From: Amaranthus tricolor
Taxonomy: Eukaryota; Streptophyta; Magnoliopsida; Caryophyllales; Amaranthaceae
Assembly (NCBI RefSeq): GCF_026212465.1
Contig: NC_080062.1
Coordinates: forward strand, 4,042,501 to 4,106,500
Direction: 5' to 3'
Length of the DNA: 64,000 nt
Below, in pieces: positions 22,210 through 34,584 of the stretch (position 1 is the stretch's first letter; every line of letters starts with the position of its first letter). The notes beneath the pieces are model-generated. The model worked only from the letters and a program-made list of their open reading frames with translations, was not told the origin of the DNA and ran no database searches. Made by a program: the position numbers and the translations under genes.

Positions 22210-22671
22210 TTAGAGTTGATCTACTGCGGATATAGCCTGATCTCAAAGGTGGAGTCTAAGGCGTACAGTGGTCTAAACGGAGTAAAAAGAAACATAGGTT
22301 AGGGAAGGTCAGACATTTATGAGACCCACAACGTAAAAAACCGAGGTTCATATTGAGGAAAATAAAACGAGATAGCAAGACTGTGAATCATCCATCAGCT
22401 CCAATAGCCAGCTGTGTGGAATCGTAGCGACAAACTTGGTACACCTAATAAATCTCCAGTCACAACAAAGAGTGCACAGTATCTGAGGGTGAGCAACTGA
22501 GCATACAGCTAAAATGGTTTTCAACACTGAGTTAATCAGTTCAATGTTCTTACAGCCTACAAAAAAAAAAACAAGCGCAATTTGAATATATAGAACATGG
22601 AAACAATTGAACAGGTACTAGAATATATATATGAAACCACAAATTAGCCATACAATGTTGCTTGCATAATA
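22210..22671. other. Intergenic DNA, nothing recognised
   Basis: Moderately AT-rich DNA without a supported reading frame or repeat structure. Confidence 0.5.
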
Positions 22672-22931
22672 CTCCCTCCGAACTAATTTAGTTGTCCCAT
22701 TTACTTGGGCACGGTTATTAAGGATAGTGTGGGGTCCATTAAAAAAGATAAATAGTGAGGGGTAAGTAGTGAAGGGTATTGAGTAAGTAAGGTATATTGG
22801 GGTATATTCGTAATTACGTGTGTGAACTAAGGATATTTAGGTAAAAAAAGATCGACAAAAATAGAAATGTGACAACTAAAATGACTTTGCCAAATAAAGA
22901 AATGGAACAACTAAAATAGTTCGGAGGGAGT
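22672..22931. mobile_element. Stowaway-like MITE
   Basis: CTCCCTCCG and CGGAGGGAG ends flanked by TA on both sides. It shares GCACGGTTATTAAGGAT and GGTATATTCGTAATTAC with 6227-6499. Confidence 0.85.
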
Positions 22932-22933
22932 AG

Positions 22934-23446
22934 ATCAAGAGGTAAATAGTATAAATAGAGGACGAAAGGTAAGAGAAAGGTATTCATTCATTTATAAGAG
23001 ATTGAGGATGAATTCTTTACCATATTGAAGAGCCATAAGCCTCTCGAAAGCTTTTACTACCATTTTAATCTTTCTAGGTTACAATTCGTCTACATTTTAC
23101 ATACAATCCAATGATCCGTACACTATCAATTTAATGTGACTTATATTGAGGAGCCACAATTTGTTGTACAATTCGTCTACATTATGACCTTTGTGAAGGT
23201 GAAAATTAGCTAAAACCCAAGAGAATCAAACCCCTCTTCAAACAATTGACTTAAACCATTTCGTCATTCCCCATGAAATTTTTTACAATGGATATATATA
23301 TATATATGATATATATGCACTATAGGTTAAAGAATCTTATATAATTTCACTCGAATCCTTCAATTTGAAAGAATGAAAAACAAAACTTTAGTAGAATTCT
23401 GAAAAGATGACTTCAAAGAATGGGAAAAGAATTCAGTCAGGATTAG
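22934..23446. other. AT-rich intergenic DNA
   Basis: No gene seen. A short (AT)n run lies at about 23289-23318. Confidence 0.5.
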
Positions 23447-23701
23447 AGGAGGTGTTTAATGGCTGGGTCAGTTCAAAATTTAAATGGGACGGATTGGGCC
23501 GGGTCAGGTCAAAATTTAAATGGGATGGATCATATCAAATTTAAACAGGTCGGAGCAGGTCAAAGCCCATTTAAACCCGACGTACTTTGACCCGTTTTTT
23601 AAAAGTTTATATAATAGTTTTTATTCTACTATATTGTCCATTAGGTCGACTTGCCTATATATGCAATAATAATATAATATCATATATAAATATATTTTAA
23701 A

Positions 23702-25136
23702 GGGTTTTTCTCACTTATACCCCCGTACTTTTAAAAAATTCTCAGCTGTACCCAATAAATTTACCAATTCTCAATTGTACCCAATAATTAGTATTAATTT
23801 AGCAACAATAACCATTTTTTACCCACAACTTAACAACAGTTATCTTTGGGTTTTGGTGAGAAATTTCTCTCCAAATATCACGTGACTATAATCCCCAACA
23901 CTTCATTTCCACCTTCCTTCATCATTTTCAATTTCCTTCTTCACTGAGCAATTCTAAAATAGCTACTGTTCAAAGAGTAATTCTAAAAAAAAAAAAAGTT
24001 GATATAAGCCATATTCACATTATAATGCTACTGGTAATGAAAAGCTTTGTTTAGTCATTGGTATAAAAATTCATCTGATTTGTCATTAACTTCATATAAA
24101 TACCATTTACAAAATGTTCAAAAAGTAATTCATAGCAATATCCTAAAATAAAGATCAGAGTAGCAAAAAAAATCAAACACTACAGTTAAGGCAAAATACC
24201 CAGTTGAGGTTCTTGTGATATCATGTTATCAATTAGATCAGGAGTGGTGATGTTCATAGCATTCTTTCCCTTTTTGCTTCTTTTTGAACCCCTTGACTCA
24301 CTGGTTGAAGCATGGTCAGTTTCTATAGTGACATTGGTGTCAATATACTCATGTGCATTTCCAGCAATCATCATTTCAATTAGGTTGAAGTCAGAGTCTG
24401 CATTTCATCACACATATCATTCAACACATCTATTAGCAAACACTTATCAATGTCATTGATCACAATTTTGACAAACTTGCTCATATATACTATTTTGAGA
24501 ATCCTATCCGACATTCTGCATACAAATATTGGTAAATTAACTCAAATTCAACAACACACTTTTTGTACATCAAATTTAAATAAAAGTAAAATGTAATTTG
24601 TAAAAATTCAATCACGCAAGCAATAGTATACAACAATTCACAATCAACAAACTTGCTAAAAACACATGCAATTCAAATCATAAATCCATAAGTGATTGCA
24701 AATGATTTTTTAAAATCATAAATTCAAAAACTTTACCTTGATTATTTTGATGTAATCAACTCAAACCACAATCTCGTCTACTGTAATCAAGAAACTAACC
24801 ACAATATCTCATCTACACAATCATAATTATTAAGATGCAATTACTATTAATTTTGGGTTTAATTGGGTAAAAGTAAGCAAATGAAGAAGATGAAGGTGGA
24901 ATTTTAATGGAGCAGAGTAGAGTACAGAGAAGTTATCCCGATTGAAGAGGAAGGGAATGAAAGGGTTTTTCCTTTAACCCTTACTTTCCTTTATTTTTTT
25001 TTTTAAAAAATTCAAAAAATATTACTAACGCCTTAAATAAATCTAACTAACTGGTGTTAAATTGTCAATAAAAAATGATTATTGTTGCTGAATTAATAAA
25101 TTTTTAAAAGTACGTGGGTATAAGTGAGAAAAACCC
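23702..25136. mobile_element. Non-autonomous Mutator-like element, 1435 bp
   Basis: Terminal inverted repeats start GGGTTTTTCTCACTTATACCC at the left and are mirrored at the right for about 100 bp, including AGTACTTTTAAAA... and AGCAACAATAA.CATTTTTTA. The flanks TATTTTAAA (23693-23701) and TATTTTTAA (25137-25145) form a 9-bp duplication with one mismatch, which fits the Mutator superfamily. The minus strand holds a decayed coding remnant at 24186-24514 preceded by a CT-rich leader-like segment (about 24890-24980 read in reverse). Confidence 0.8.
24186..24514 (-). pseudogene. Decayed N-terminal fragment resembling Mutator-type transposase (PB1-like part)
   Basis: Starting at the ATG at 24514 the frame opens MSDRILKIVY and continues through KFVKIVINDIDKCLLIDVLN to MCDE. 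A one-base shift then leads to ADSDFNLIEMMIAGNAHEY and a basic run SKRSKKGK before stopping at 24186. The order 'short start, hydrophobic strand, D.D...L..DVLNMCDE, DFNLIE' recalls the PB1-like domain found at the N terminus of many plant Mutator transposases; this is from memory and unverified. No catalytic part follows, so the element could not mobilise itself. A captured host-gene fragment is the alternative. Confidence 0.45.
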
Positions 25137-25478
25137 TATTTTTAAAAAGTGGTAAATATTTTTTGAATTTCTATAATTATCCTACCAGGCCCAACTCAAC
25201 TCTTTACACTAAGATCCGTTAATTACCTGAACCGTTATTGATCCGACCCACTAATAACCTATTAAAATGTGACCTGACCTTAACCTATTGGGTCGACTCG
25301 CCCCATTTAATGAATGATGACCAATTCAAAGTTAGTTTCCAGAATTTTAGTGGCTTAGAATGCTAATAGTGTTTTAGTGGCTATTATTGGGTGTTATATT
25401 TTTACTTCGTAAAATTAGCAAGTGTGATTAACTGATTATCCTATTTTTAGTGTATTCTCAAACATCTCTCAAGAAAAA

Positions 25479-25489
25479 TAACCGTTGGG
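25479..25489 (-). promoter_or_regulatory. MSA element (G2/M MYB3R site) upstream of CDC20
   Basis: The complement reads CCCAACGGTTA, which matches the plant mitosis-specific activator consensus YCYAACGGYYA at every position. It lies about 40 bp upstream of the TATA box of CDC20. MSA elements are bound by three-repeat MYB factors and drive expression at G2/M, which fits the role of the gene. Confidence 0.65.
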
Positions 25490-25527
25490 ACCCACCCTGA
25501 GATTCAAAAACCGTAATTAGCTAATGC

Positions 25528-25535
25528 TATAAAAT
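25528..25535 (+). promoter_or_regulatory. TATA box of CDC20
   Basis: TATAAAAT lies 246 bp upstream of the start codon and is followed about 30 bp later by a CT-rich leader (CTCTCTCTGCTCTTTCTCTC), typical of a plant transcription start. Confidence 0.6.
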
Positions 25536-25773
25536 CCCCCCAAATTCAATTTACTCACCCTTCAATCTGCTCTCTCTGCTCTTTCTCTCTCTTTCTAATT
25601 GCACCGGATCTAACATTTTCATTAGCTGCTTTTCGTTCTCAATTGTCTAATTCCTTTTGTTTTGCAGGGTTTAATTTCATTTTTGTTTTGTTTTGTCGTT
25701 GTTATTGCCATTGTATTATCTATTGTTTGTTTGCCTTTTGTGTTTCGTTATTGTGTTTGCAGGAATTTAAGAA

Positions 25774-27935
25774 ATGGATTCACGAGGAATGAATCGACAA
25801 ATCTCTTTTCCCAGGAGGAACTCTAAAGAAAATGTAAATTTTCGTAACCCTAAAAGTTATTATTCAATTTCTCGTTTAATTCTATCAATAAATCGAAGAA
25901 GTTATTTCCAGTTGAGTCTTGATCTACGATTTAATGAGTGATTTTACTGCAATTGTTTTATTTGATTTTTTTTATACTATTCATCAAATACTCTTAATCT
26001 ATATTATATTTTGAATTTAGATGTCAAAATATAGTTAATTGAGATATTTAAGATTGTTTATTCAGTTAATTAATTTCGAAATTACTAAGACTGTTTTTTT
26101 TTCTGAATTTATGTACTACAAGTAAAGAAAGATGTAAAATCTTTTTGATTTTGATGTATTAAAGAGAGATAAAATCTTAATCAAAATTTTGACAATATAC
26201 GAAACTTTTGGATCTGAATTTCTTTTCCCGATACAAAATGGTAATTAGTTTTAAAAAAAGAGAATACAACTGCTTTTCTGCAAAATTACATTACGATTTA
26301 GAAATAGATGTCAAATTTGTGCTAAATTAAGCTGTAATTTGAATTTGGCTTAATCATTAGTTTGTTTCAATGGTGCTTCGTTTGTGACTGGTTTTACTTT
26401 TAACAGTTGGACAGGTTTATACCAAATCGATCAGCTATGGATTTTGATTACGCACACTACATGTTGACTGATGGGAGAAAAGGTAAGGAAAATTCTGCAG
26501 CTAACTCTCCATCAAAGGAGGCTTATCGGAAGAAGCTGAGGGAGGTATTCAACATGAACAGGCCAAGGATTCTTGCATTCAAGAACAAGCCACCAACTCC
26601 AGTTCAATTTATGCCCCCGGAGTATGCCACTGTCCAACAATCCAAGCCCGTTAAACCTCGCACTCGCAGGCACATTCCTCAGGTATACTTATTCATGAGG
26701 AAATATGGTTCAGTGAACTGACATGATCATTTGTGTATATGTTCTAATATGAGAGTGATGGTTATTGCAGACTTCAGAGCGCACTTTGGATGCCCCTGAT
26801 ATTTTAGATGATTACTACTTGAATCTACTGGATTGGGGTTGCAGCAATGTACTAGCTATTGCTCTTGGAACCACAGTATACCTTTGGGATGCATCTAGTG
26901 GTTCTAGTTCAGAACTTGTCACTGTTGATGATGATAAAGGCCCAGTAACCAGTGTTAATTGGGGTCCTGATGGCCGTCACATTGCTGTTGGGCTGAACAA
27001 TGCTGAGGTTCAGCTTTGGGATTCTACAGCAAATCAACAGGTAGCTCCTCTTAGAAGTTCAATTTAACAATTTGTTATTCTTAGTTGTTGATTTCATTTG
27101 ACAAAATATTTTATACCTGAAGGTGAGGACTTTAAGAGGTGGTCATCGAGCTCGTGTTGGGTCACTAGCATGGAACAACAGCATCCTCACGACTGGATCA
27201 ATGGACGGTAAAATTATCAATAATGATGTGAGGATTAGAGATCACATTGTGGAGACTTACAGAGGACACCACGAACAGGTTTGTGGGTTGAAATGGTCCG
27301 GTTCTGGAAGCCAGCTAGCTAGTGGTGGTAATGACAACCTTCTTCATATTTGGGATAGATCAATGGCATCTTCCAATTCTGCTACACAGTATTTGTATAG
27401 GCTCGAAAACCACACAGCCGCAGTAAAAGCCCTGGCCTGGTGCCCATTCCAGGCTAATTTGTTGGCTTCCGGAGGAGGTGGAGGTGACCGATGCATCAAG
27501 TTCTGGAACACCCACACTGGAGCATGCTTGAACTCGGTTGACACTGGGTCCCAAGTTTGTTCTCTATTGTGGAGCAAGAATGAGCGCGAGCTTCTGAGCT
27601 CACATGGTTTCACTCAGAACCAGCTGACCTTGTGGAAATACCCATCAATGGCGAAAATGGCTGAGCTAACAGGGCATACTTCTAGAGTACTATTTATGGC
27701 TCAGGTACTTATATGGTTTCTAGCTTTCTTTCAATTAGCATATGATTGGATTGGATGCATCTTCTTTTAACTGCTATTCCGTTATTTGGTACAGAGTCCA
27801 GACGGATCCACAGTTGCTTCAGCTGCAGGAGACGAGACACTAAGGTTTTGGAATGTGTTTGGAACACCTGAAGTTGCTAAAGCTGCACCAAAAGCAGCTC
27901 CTGAGCCATTTGCCTTTGTTAATCGCATACGATGA
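25774..27935 (+). CDS. CDC20: CDC20, APC/C activator WD40 protein (442 aa, five coding exons)
   Basis: Exons 25774-25833, 26407-26682, 26771-27040, 27123-27704 and 27795-27935 join in phase 0 with GT-AG borders. The protein recruits substrates such as cyclin B and securin to the anaphase-promoting complex and is the target of the spindle checkpoint. Visible hallmarks are the C-box DRFIPNR (residues 22-28), KEN motifs at 18-20 and 47-49, the [10 protein letters not shown] segment, the basic RTRRHIPQ stretch before the propeller, seven-bladed WD40 repeats from about residue 113 ([25 protein letters not shown]), and the terminal Ile-Arg (NRIR) tail that docks on the APC/C. Length matches plant CDC20. 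Family members FZR/CCS52 are excluded by the plant-CDC20 C-box context ([12 protein letters not shown]). Nothing key is missing. Transposons (23447-25320) end about 450 bp upstream of the ATG, so the promoter is compact. Confidence 0.97.
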
Positions 27936-28058
27936 CCCTGTGGGTTTGTAGGATTTTACGTTTGTAAGTACAATCCCCATTATGGAGATGGTACATTTTT
28001 AAAAATTTTTGAAGGAAATATGATAGGATTGTAGATAGTTTACAAAATGTTCACTTGT

Positions 28059-28064
28059 AATAAA
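28059..28064 (+). terminator. Poly(A) signal of CDC20
   Basis: AATAAA about 125 bp past the stop codon, after a U-rich 3' region. Assignment is by position. Confidence 0.5.
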
Positions 28065-28069
28065 GCCGT

Positions 28070-29129
28070 ATCATCCTTTATGGCTATAGGGTTGTCGTTT
28101 TTCTTCCCACCCCATAACTTGCTCATAATTCTTATGAGCGAGATACACTTGTAATAAATAGTTGTGACCGTTAATGAAGTATGTTGAGTGTCTATCTCAA
28201 CCTTTTCTAGTTCAAACATCACCATTTGTTGTACTTTGTTCAAACATTAAATTTGACTTTAATTATCAACATGCTCTTTCAAGTTCAATTCCTCTCTCTG
28301 AAACTAAGTGATCATTGTAGTGAATAGTGATGGCAAATGAGTCGGATGGGTATGGTGGTATGCCCTCTCACATATCTACATCGACCGAAAATTTTCATAC
28401 TCATCACCTATGACAGTTAAAATTTTAATATCATATTTTCCCTACTTGCTTTTGCAGTCAACCCCATCCCCACTAGGACGTTTCAAACAATTTAGAGGCC
28501 ATAAATGAAAAGTCGAACATGGAACTTTTTTCATTTTTTCATTTGTTTATCATTACATTTACTGTTACTATTATTACCAATGTCCTAGTAAAAATATCAA
28601 TAATATTTACTCTATTATTTTGTTAGATTTATATTTTATTGTGAGACAAATTTACCATCTAAAACAATAAACTTTCACTAAAAAAATATAGAAATTAAAG
28701 CAATAAAGTCATATTCAAAGGCAAACAACCAAATTTCCAAACTTTTTCACAAATGACAATTTATTTTTCACCTAAAATCAAGAATTATAAGCAATAAATT
28801 AACTTTTACTTATCTACTACTAATTAGTAATATTTTGATTTTCAAATGGTAATAAAATTCAATATTTTTTATGTTTTTCTTACCACAAACACGAGAGAAT
28901 AATCCTGATGTTTTTTACTCTAAAGAAAATCATGTTGATGTCAATTAAAGGTCAATAATGTCGACCAACATTGATATAACTAGAAAGGTCATTAATAAAA
29001 TTAAGTGATTTTAAAGAGGAAGACATGAAGTTTTGTATATAAATAATGTATAAGATAGAGAAAAAGTAGATTGAAGATGAATGAGGCTATATACCTTCTA
29101 CAACTACTGCACCACAAAGCCAACCCTAT
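28070..29129. other. Intergenic DNA with MITE fragment
   Basis: No gene is supported. About 28326-28480 begins GTGATGGCAAATGAGTCGGA and ends CCCATCCCCACTA, resembling hAT-type MITE ends; too degraded to delimit. Confidence 0.4.
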
Positions 29130-29795
29130 TGTTAGAGCAAGCACCAAATCACCCTAGTGTGGAGGGTCTTCGAGGTGTCGTGATGAGGATGCGACGAAGA
29201 ACAAAGGCAAGGCTCGAGGTGATAATTACTCGAGCAAGGCAGTAGCAGCCAGAGGCCACTAAAGGGGCGCTCAATCAGTTGAGCAAGGTTGGCTCGGTCG
29301 AGCCAAGTTGCTACTGCTCAACAGAAGTTTGGAACAACACTCGACTGTCGAGCAGGTCTGCTCGATCGAGCAGGCTCCAGTACACGAGTTCAGCGAGTTT
29401 CTGTTTTATTTGCGGGATTTGTTTGGGCTTTAAGCCATTGGTCCTAGGGCTTCTAATATGTGCTAGGCTATATAAGGGAGCCTTAGAACATCACTAGAAG
29501 TAAGAAGAAAGACAAATACACTAGAGAAACTAGGGCATTGGCCATTAGAGTGTTTTCTTTGTGTTAATGTCATTTGTGGAGTTTCACCATTAAAATTGAA
29601 ACCTTTATGGGTTAAGAGTGAGCTCTTAACTATTACAAGTTGAGTCATTAGTGTAATTGAGATTATATTAATAATAAGATACTTTATTTGAGGGGAGCTA
29701 TCCATTGATACCTCATAAACACATTGTTGTTGTTGTTTTTTGTGTCTTTTGTTTGTGCTCTGTTTTTCACTCATCTTCTACTCATAGTTCTACCA
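29130..29795 (+). mobile_element. LTR of the same family as 13767-14698
   Basis: It starts TGTTAGAGCAAGCACC and aligns through most of its length with the intronic LTR, including a promoter-like GGCTATATAAGGGAGCC at about 29466-29482 and the shared CCTTAGAACATCACTAG just downstream. Sequence between about 29200 and 29390 contains repeated CTCGA.CGAG palindromes (GGTCGAGCC, GATCGAGC). The 3' boundary near 29795 is uncertain and no duplication was found. Confidence 0.65.
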
Positions 29796-30612
29796 TTGTT
29801 GGGTCCGAGCTATTCTATTTCACTTATAAGTGAGCAAGAAGGGTATGTGTCTCGGACTCATCTAAAAAACTAGAAAAATGACACTTTTATATTTGATAGT
29901 TAGGGTTCTATACAAAATATTTATTAATTTGGGGCTCATAATTAATATTTTACCCCGGACCTTTCAAATCTCAGGGAAAGCCCTGCTGCACTGGCACCCC
30001 AACTTTTTGTTGATTTAGAGTTAATGGCTGAACCTGTTAATGTGTTAGATAAACGTTATAAGGCCTGGTCGAGCGGTGGTCAAGCGGTGTGGGAAATAGC
30101 TTCTGCTGCTTGTCTTTCTTTTTTCATGTATCCCCACGGGCTCCTATACCACTTACACTTTGTATTTGGTGTGAATTCTTGCACTCCAAACCTTTACATG
30201 TTAAAGTTTACATTTCCATACAATCAATCACAAATGTGTGATGTGTTATCTTTTAACTACACTAATACATTTTATTAATTTTCTTAATCTTATTCTCGAT
30301 TAGAAGTTACAAATAATGAAATAATCCTAACAAATTCCATATAAATCAATTGCAAAAAAGTTACACGATAAGGAATAAGGGTGCAACTTTTATGGCAATT
30401 TCTGTTTATATTTAGGAGGTTAAATGAACATAAAAACGTTACTGCATACACAGATCAAAATTTTCGATCCTTACTATAAGATTATTATAAATAAACTAAA
30501 TTGATATTGAATTTTAACATATATCTATAATAGAGCATAATTTTATATTTATCATAAAATATAATTTGGTTGATATTAATAAGAAAAATTTTGTAAAAAA
30601 AAAAATCAATAT

Positions 30613-30902
30613 TGTTGATTGACTCAAAATACCTTAAACTATCATTTAACTTTGTATACCTCTAAATCAGTGACGTTCGTGATATTGTATGGGCCCTAGA
30701 CAAATTGAAAAAAATGGACCCTCCATACCTTCAACTATCATTTAACTCTATATACCCCCAAGACCCAAGTATTGACTACTGCTAATTGAATCAGAATAAC
30801 TAAAAAACAACTGGTTTAAAATAATGTCCATATTGTTTAAGGTTAAGTATCCCAATACTTAAGAGTATATTATGTTAATGATGATATTTTGAGTCAATCA
30901 GC
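30613..30902. mobile_element. MITE with TTGATTGACTCAAAATA ends
   Basis: GTTGATTGACTCAAAATA at the left is mirrored by TATTTTGAGTCAATCAGC at the right. The interior contains two diverged copies of CTATCATTTAACTYTRTATACC. Flanking AT-rich sequence may extend the inverted repeat; no clear duplication. Confidence 0.55.
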
Positions 30903-31600
30903 TATAGTCGAAAGGTTTTTTTATAATTATTCCTGATAATAAGAAAAATAAAATATTTATTGGCTTGTTGAATAATTGCCTTTTTACCCTTAGTTTTTTT
31001 TGGCAGAAAAAATATAAATATAATTGCGACCTGTTATTAAGATTAATTGTTTCAGAATTATTAGGAAGTGCTTAGTAGTCAGCATTCTAGGTTGTGTGTT
31101 GATAGATAAATTTATTGATGTGGTACCTTTAAAGTACTTTGCTCAATAGAAGCCAGACGAAACAAGCCAAAAATATGATTCAATTAAATTTGATCAATTA
31201 TAACAAACTTATTAAATCCAAAATCAATCTACCATTTCCTTTATGCTATATTTGGTAATGATGATTTCATTTGAAAATATAAATTTGACTCAAATTTAGT
31301 GTTCGATAAATAATAAAATTTTGAATTTGAGTTAAATCTATCATTGTTATAAAAGTGTTTAAAAATGAGAATTTGATAATGACTTTCCAAACCATATTAT
31401 TATCAAATTTTTTATTAATAATTTCATAATTTAATTATTTATTTTTATTTTTCTCTCTTCTACTCTCATTTAAAAGAATTACATGCATTAGAATGACAAA
31501 GAGTATAGTAAATCCAGCCAAAAAGTTAAAAATAAAAGATAAAAAAAATGTTGAAGTCATTGTAAAAAGAATAATAATGCACTAGCTAGGAATAATTAGT

Positions 31601-31675
31601 AAATGGTGATCATGTGGTTATGAATGTCCTGCACCAACAAGATCTACAAAATGGTGGGTCTGATTTTGTTAGTTG
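31601..31675. repeat. Unclassified dispersed repeat, copy 2
   Basis: Pairs with 20584-20665 (see there). The shared part begins TAGTAAATGGTGATCATG and ends GGTGGGTCTGATTTTG. Confidence 0.45.
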
Positions 31676-34174
31676 AACAAACTGTTATTATACTGCTAAA
31701 GAACACATAGATTATAAATATAACATTCGTCATCCTTAAATTATTTTACCTACTATTAATTAATTAGTTGGTAGTACGAATTTATAAATTTAATTTTTTT
31801 ATTATAAAGGTTATTTGTCAAATATCTCTATATTCTTTATAACTTGTAAAACTGATGATCTTTGTGAAATGTGAAAATCTCATATAACTCTACTTGAAAC
31901 GTTTAAATTCATAATTTTCATTTCTTTTTTAATATGAAAAGTGATTAGATGTGTACTGGGCTCTTATAAATTAAGGAAATAGTCTGGAAAAAATAACGTT
32001 AACAATTAAACTAAGACCATCATTTAACCACACCTTTTTTATTTTCAGAAATAAACATTTTTCGTACATATAAAATGTGAGCCCAAATTTTATATGGGCT
32101 AAGTCCATAAGTGTTCACTAAATTAAACCTTGAGTCTCACTGTAAATACACCATTTTAGGATAATAAAGGAAACTGATATTTTTGTCCCTAAGACAATAT
32201 TAAACTTTCTCTCTCTAAATACTATTTCTATATCATATAACTAACATTTGAGTACCAACTTGAACATCGGAGGCACACCTTTGTACACCTCGAGTTCTTG
32301 GTGTTATTTTACAAGAATTTTATGATTTCTAACCAATCATCATACTATCATCACAACTACCAAAGAAATAATAATAATGTAGGTAAAAACAAGCAATATG
32401 CCATCACGAACATGCCAAGTACCTCACAAGCTCACCTTACTTAATTAAACTAACTATATCTATAGGATTCCCTTCATAAACAAATAAAATAATAATTATA
32501 ATATGTTATTTTGAATTTCTTTTCAGATCAGTTAGAAAATAATGATAATTATGAGTTAACTTAGTAGTTAAAGATTATTCCTTATATCTTGTGATAGGTG
32601 CTCAATGATTACTACATATTGGAAGATTTGCCTATAGAAGATTAGGCTTACCACGGAATAAATATAAAAAAAAAAATCAATTAATAGTTTTCACTAGCTT
32701 TGCTTATCGCTTTTGCAACTTTATTAATGAAGTTAATACAAACTCATGAAAGATAAAAGTTTAATTTTTGTTAGAATGTACCATCAGTCATACGAAAGTT
32801 CATCTTTCTATAAAAAAAAAAAAAATGAATTGTTACGTATCAATCAAAATTCTCAAAAATCCTTTTCACTATATCAAGCAATCAACTAGATGCAACCACA
32901 AACAAACTTGTTATTATTATCATCAGTGATTCTCTCTCTGGATTAATCTCTCTAAAATAATCTAGCATCAGCCAAACTTGACATTCCCCATGTCTCTCTT
33001 TGTTGGGTTACTCCCTCCTACTTGGAGGAAGAGCCCATTTAGTGTTTAATATTGGGCTTTAATATATTATAGGCTAATATATTAATTAAAATAAAAACTA
33101 TAAAAAGTTGGAAAACTATAAAAACAAAATAAGGCAGCAGCATATTATATGACATATACTATTCGCACAAAAGAAACAGAAAAGCTGGCCACATTGAAGA
33201 AACGGTACAACTTGATATTGCGTCGAGCCATTCGTATTTCGTTTTGCGTCAAATTTTGACACGGTGTTCCTGCCTACCCAACCTACATATTCAACTGTTG
33301 GATTGTCGTTTTGTGCATTATAAGTGGGTAATTTGTATTTTGCCCTAATTTACCCTATTTGTCATTTTACCACTTTTAATGATATTTTAGGGTTGTTTAG
33401 TGTTCGTATTGCCTCTAGTATTGTCTAGAGAGGATTTTGGTTGTACCCATTAATTTTATTGGTAATTAGTGGAAGAGTTTGGTACCACTTACGGTCTCGT
33501 GATTTTTTTTTCCACATTGGGTTTCCAAGTAAAATATCATGTGTTTTACTTTTCGCATTGAATCGGTTATTTTTGTTCATCAAACAATACAAGGGAAAAA
33601 AGTGTGTGTGATATACTGCCACTTTGCCACTTTTCTCGACACTCTTTTACTTGCATCTTTCATTATTCGAACTCTCTAATATTGTCTGAACATTGTATGA
33701 GTCGTCCGGACATAATCATACCCTATTACCGGCGACCTCATCAATCGGACACATCATCAATTGCAACTCCTTGGACTTCAATTTTGGTATCCTCTATGAT
33801 ATTTGCATTACAAATCTAATTAAATTTTATCCAAAAAAAAGTTTCAATTTTCAAATAATATAAATGTATTTATTGGGCCTCTATCATAAAAATTCCACAA
33901 TGAGCATTCCCAAGGCACTTTCTAGCATCAACCTTGGCTAAAACAATGTTATCAATTATCATATCCTTTGATTTAGCCTCAAGATAAGCATTCATTCCAA
34001 TATTTTTAACTATGAAGTATTGTTCTAACACTTTTTTCATAGACACCCCAACTAACAAATGTGTAAAAAATATAAGAGAATATAAAAAAATTGGTTAAAA
34101 AAAATATTAAGGACTACATTACTTGAAACATTTGGGAATCACAAACATTTTAAAAATCTAAAATAAAGTTAGTG

Positions 34175-34279
<105 letters not shown>

Positions 34280-34584
34280 TACCCAAAATATTAAAAAAAT
34301 ATATTAAACTAAGTGACCAAGAATAATAATATCAAAAACATATTATATAAATTAAAAGGATTTTTTGGTGAAATAACAAAAAAAAAAATGAGAACATCAA
34401 GTTGGAACAAAAAAAGAGGAGAGAAATAAAAGATTGTAAAAAGTGTTTTATAGACTTAGTCTAGACTATTAGTTTGCACCAATCTAATAATAACAAATAT
34501 TTCTCAATAATTGTATTTATTAAATGAAAGTTTTTACGTAGTTATTTTTATTTATATGTATTTCATATATTAAATATTTTTGAC

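Larger units (their letters stand above)
23447..25320. mobile_element. hAT-like MITE interrupted by a Mutator-like element
   Basis: The outer parts, 23447-23701 and 25137-25320, belong to the family of 2412-2796 in the reverse order: AGGTGTTTAATGG with GGGCCGGGTCAGG at the left, and GACCCACTAATAACC...GGGTCGACTCGCCCC at the right. The right terminus is eroded. The 1,435-bp Mutator-like element at 23702-25136 sits in the AT-rich middle. Confidence 0.6.

Noticed and set aside
26407..27770. Separate small proteins with WD40-like sequence
   Set aside because: They are consecutive exons of one CDC20 gene and join in frame with GT-AG borders.
33870..34058. 62-codon minus-strand frame with an apparently protein-like sequence (IVLAKVDARKCLG)
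   Set aside because: A short match to a thioredoxin-like phrase only; no further domain, start context or neighbouring exons could be found.
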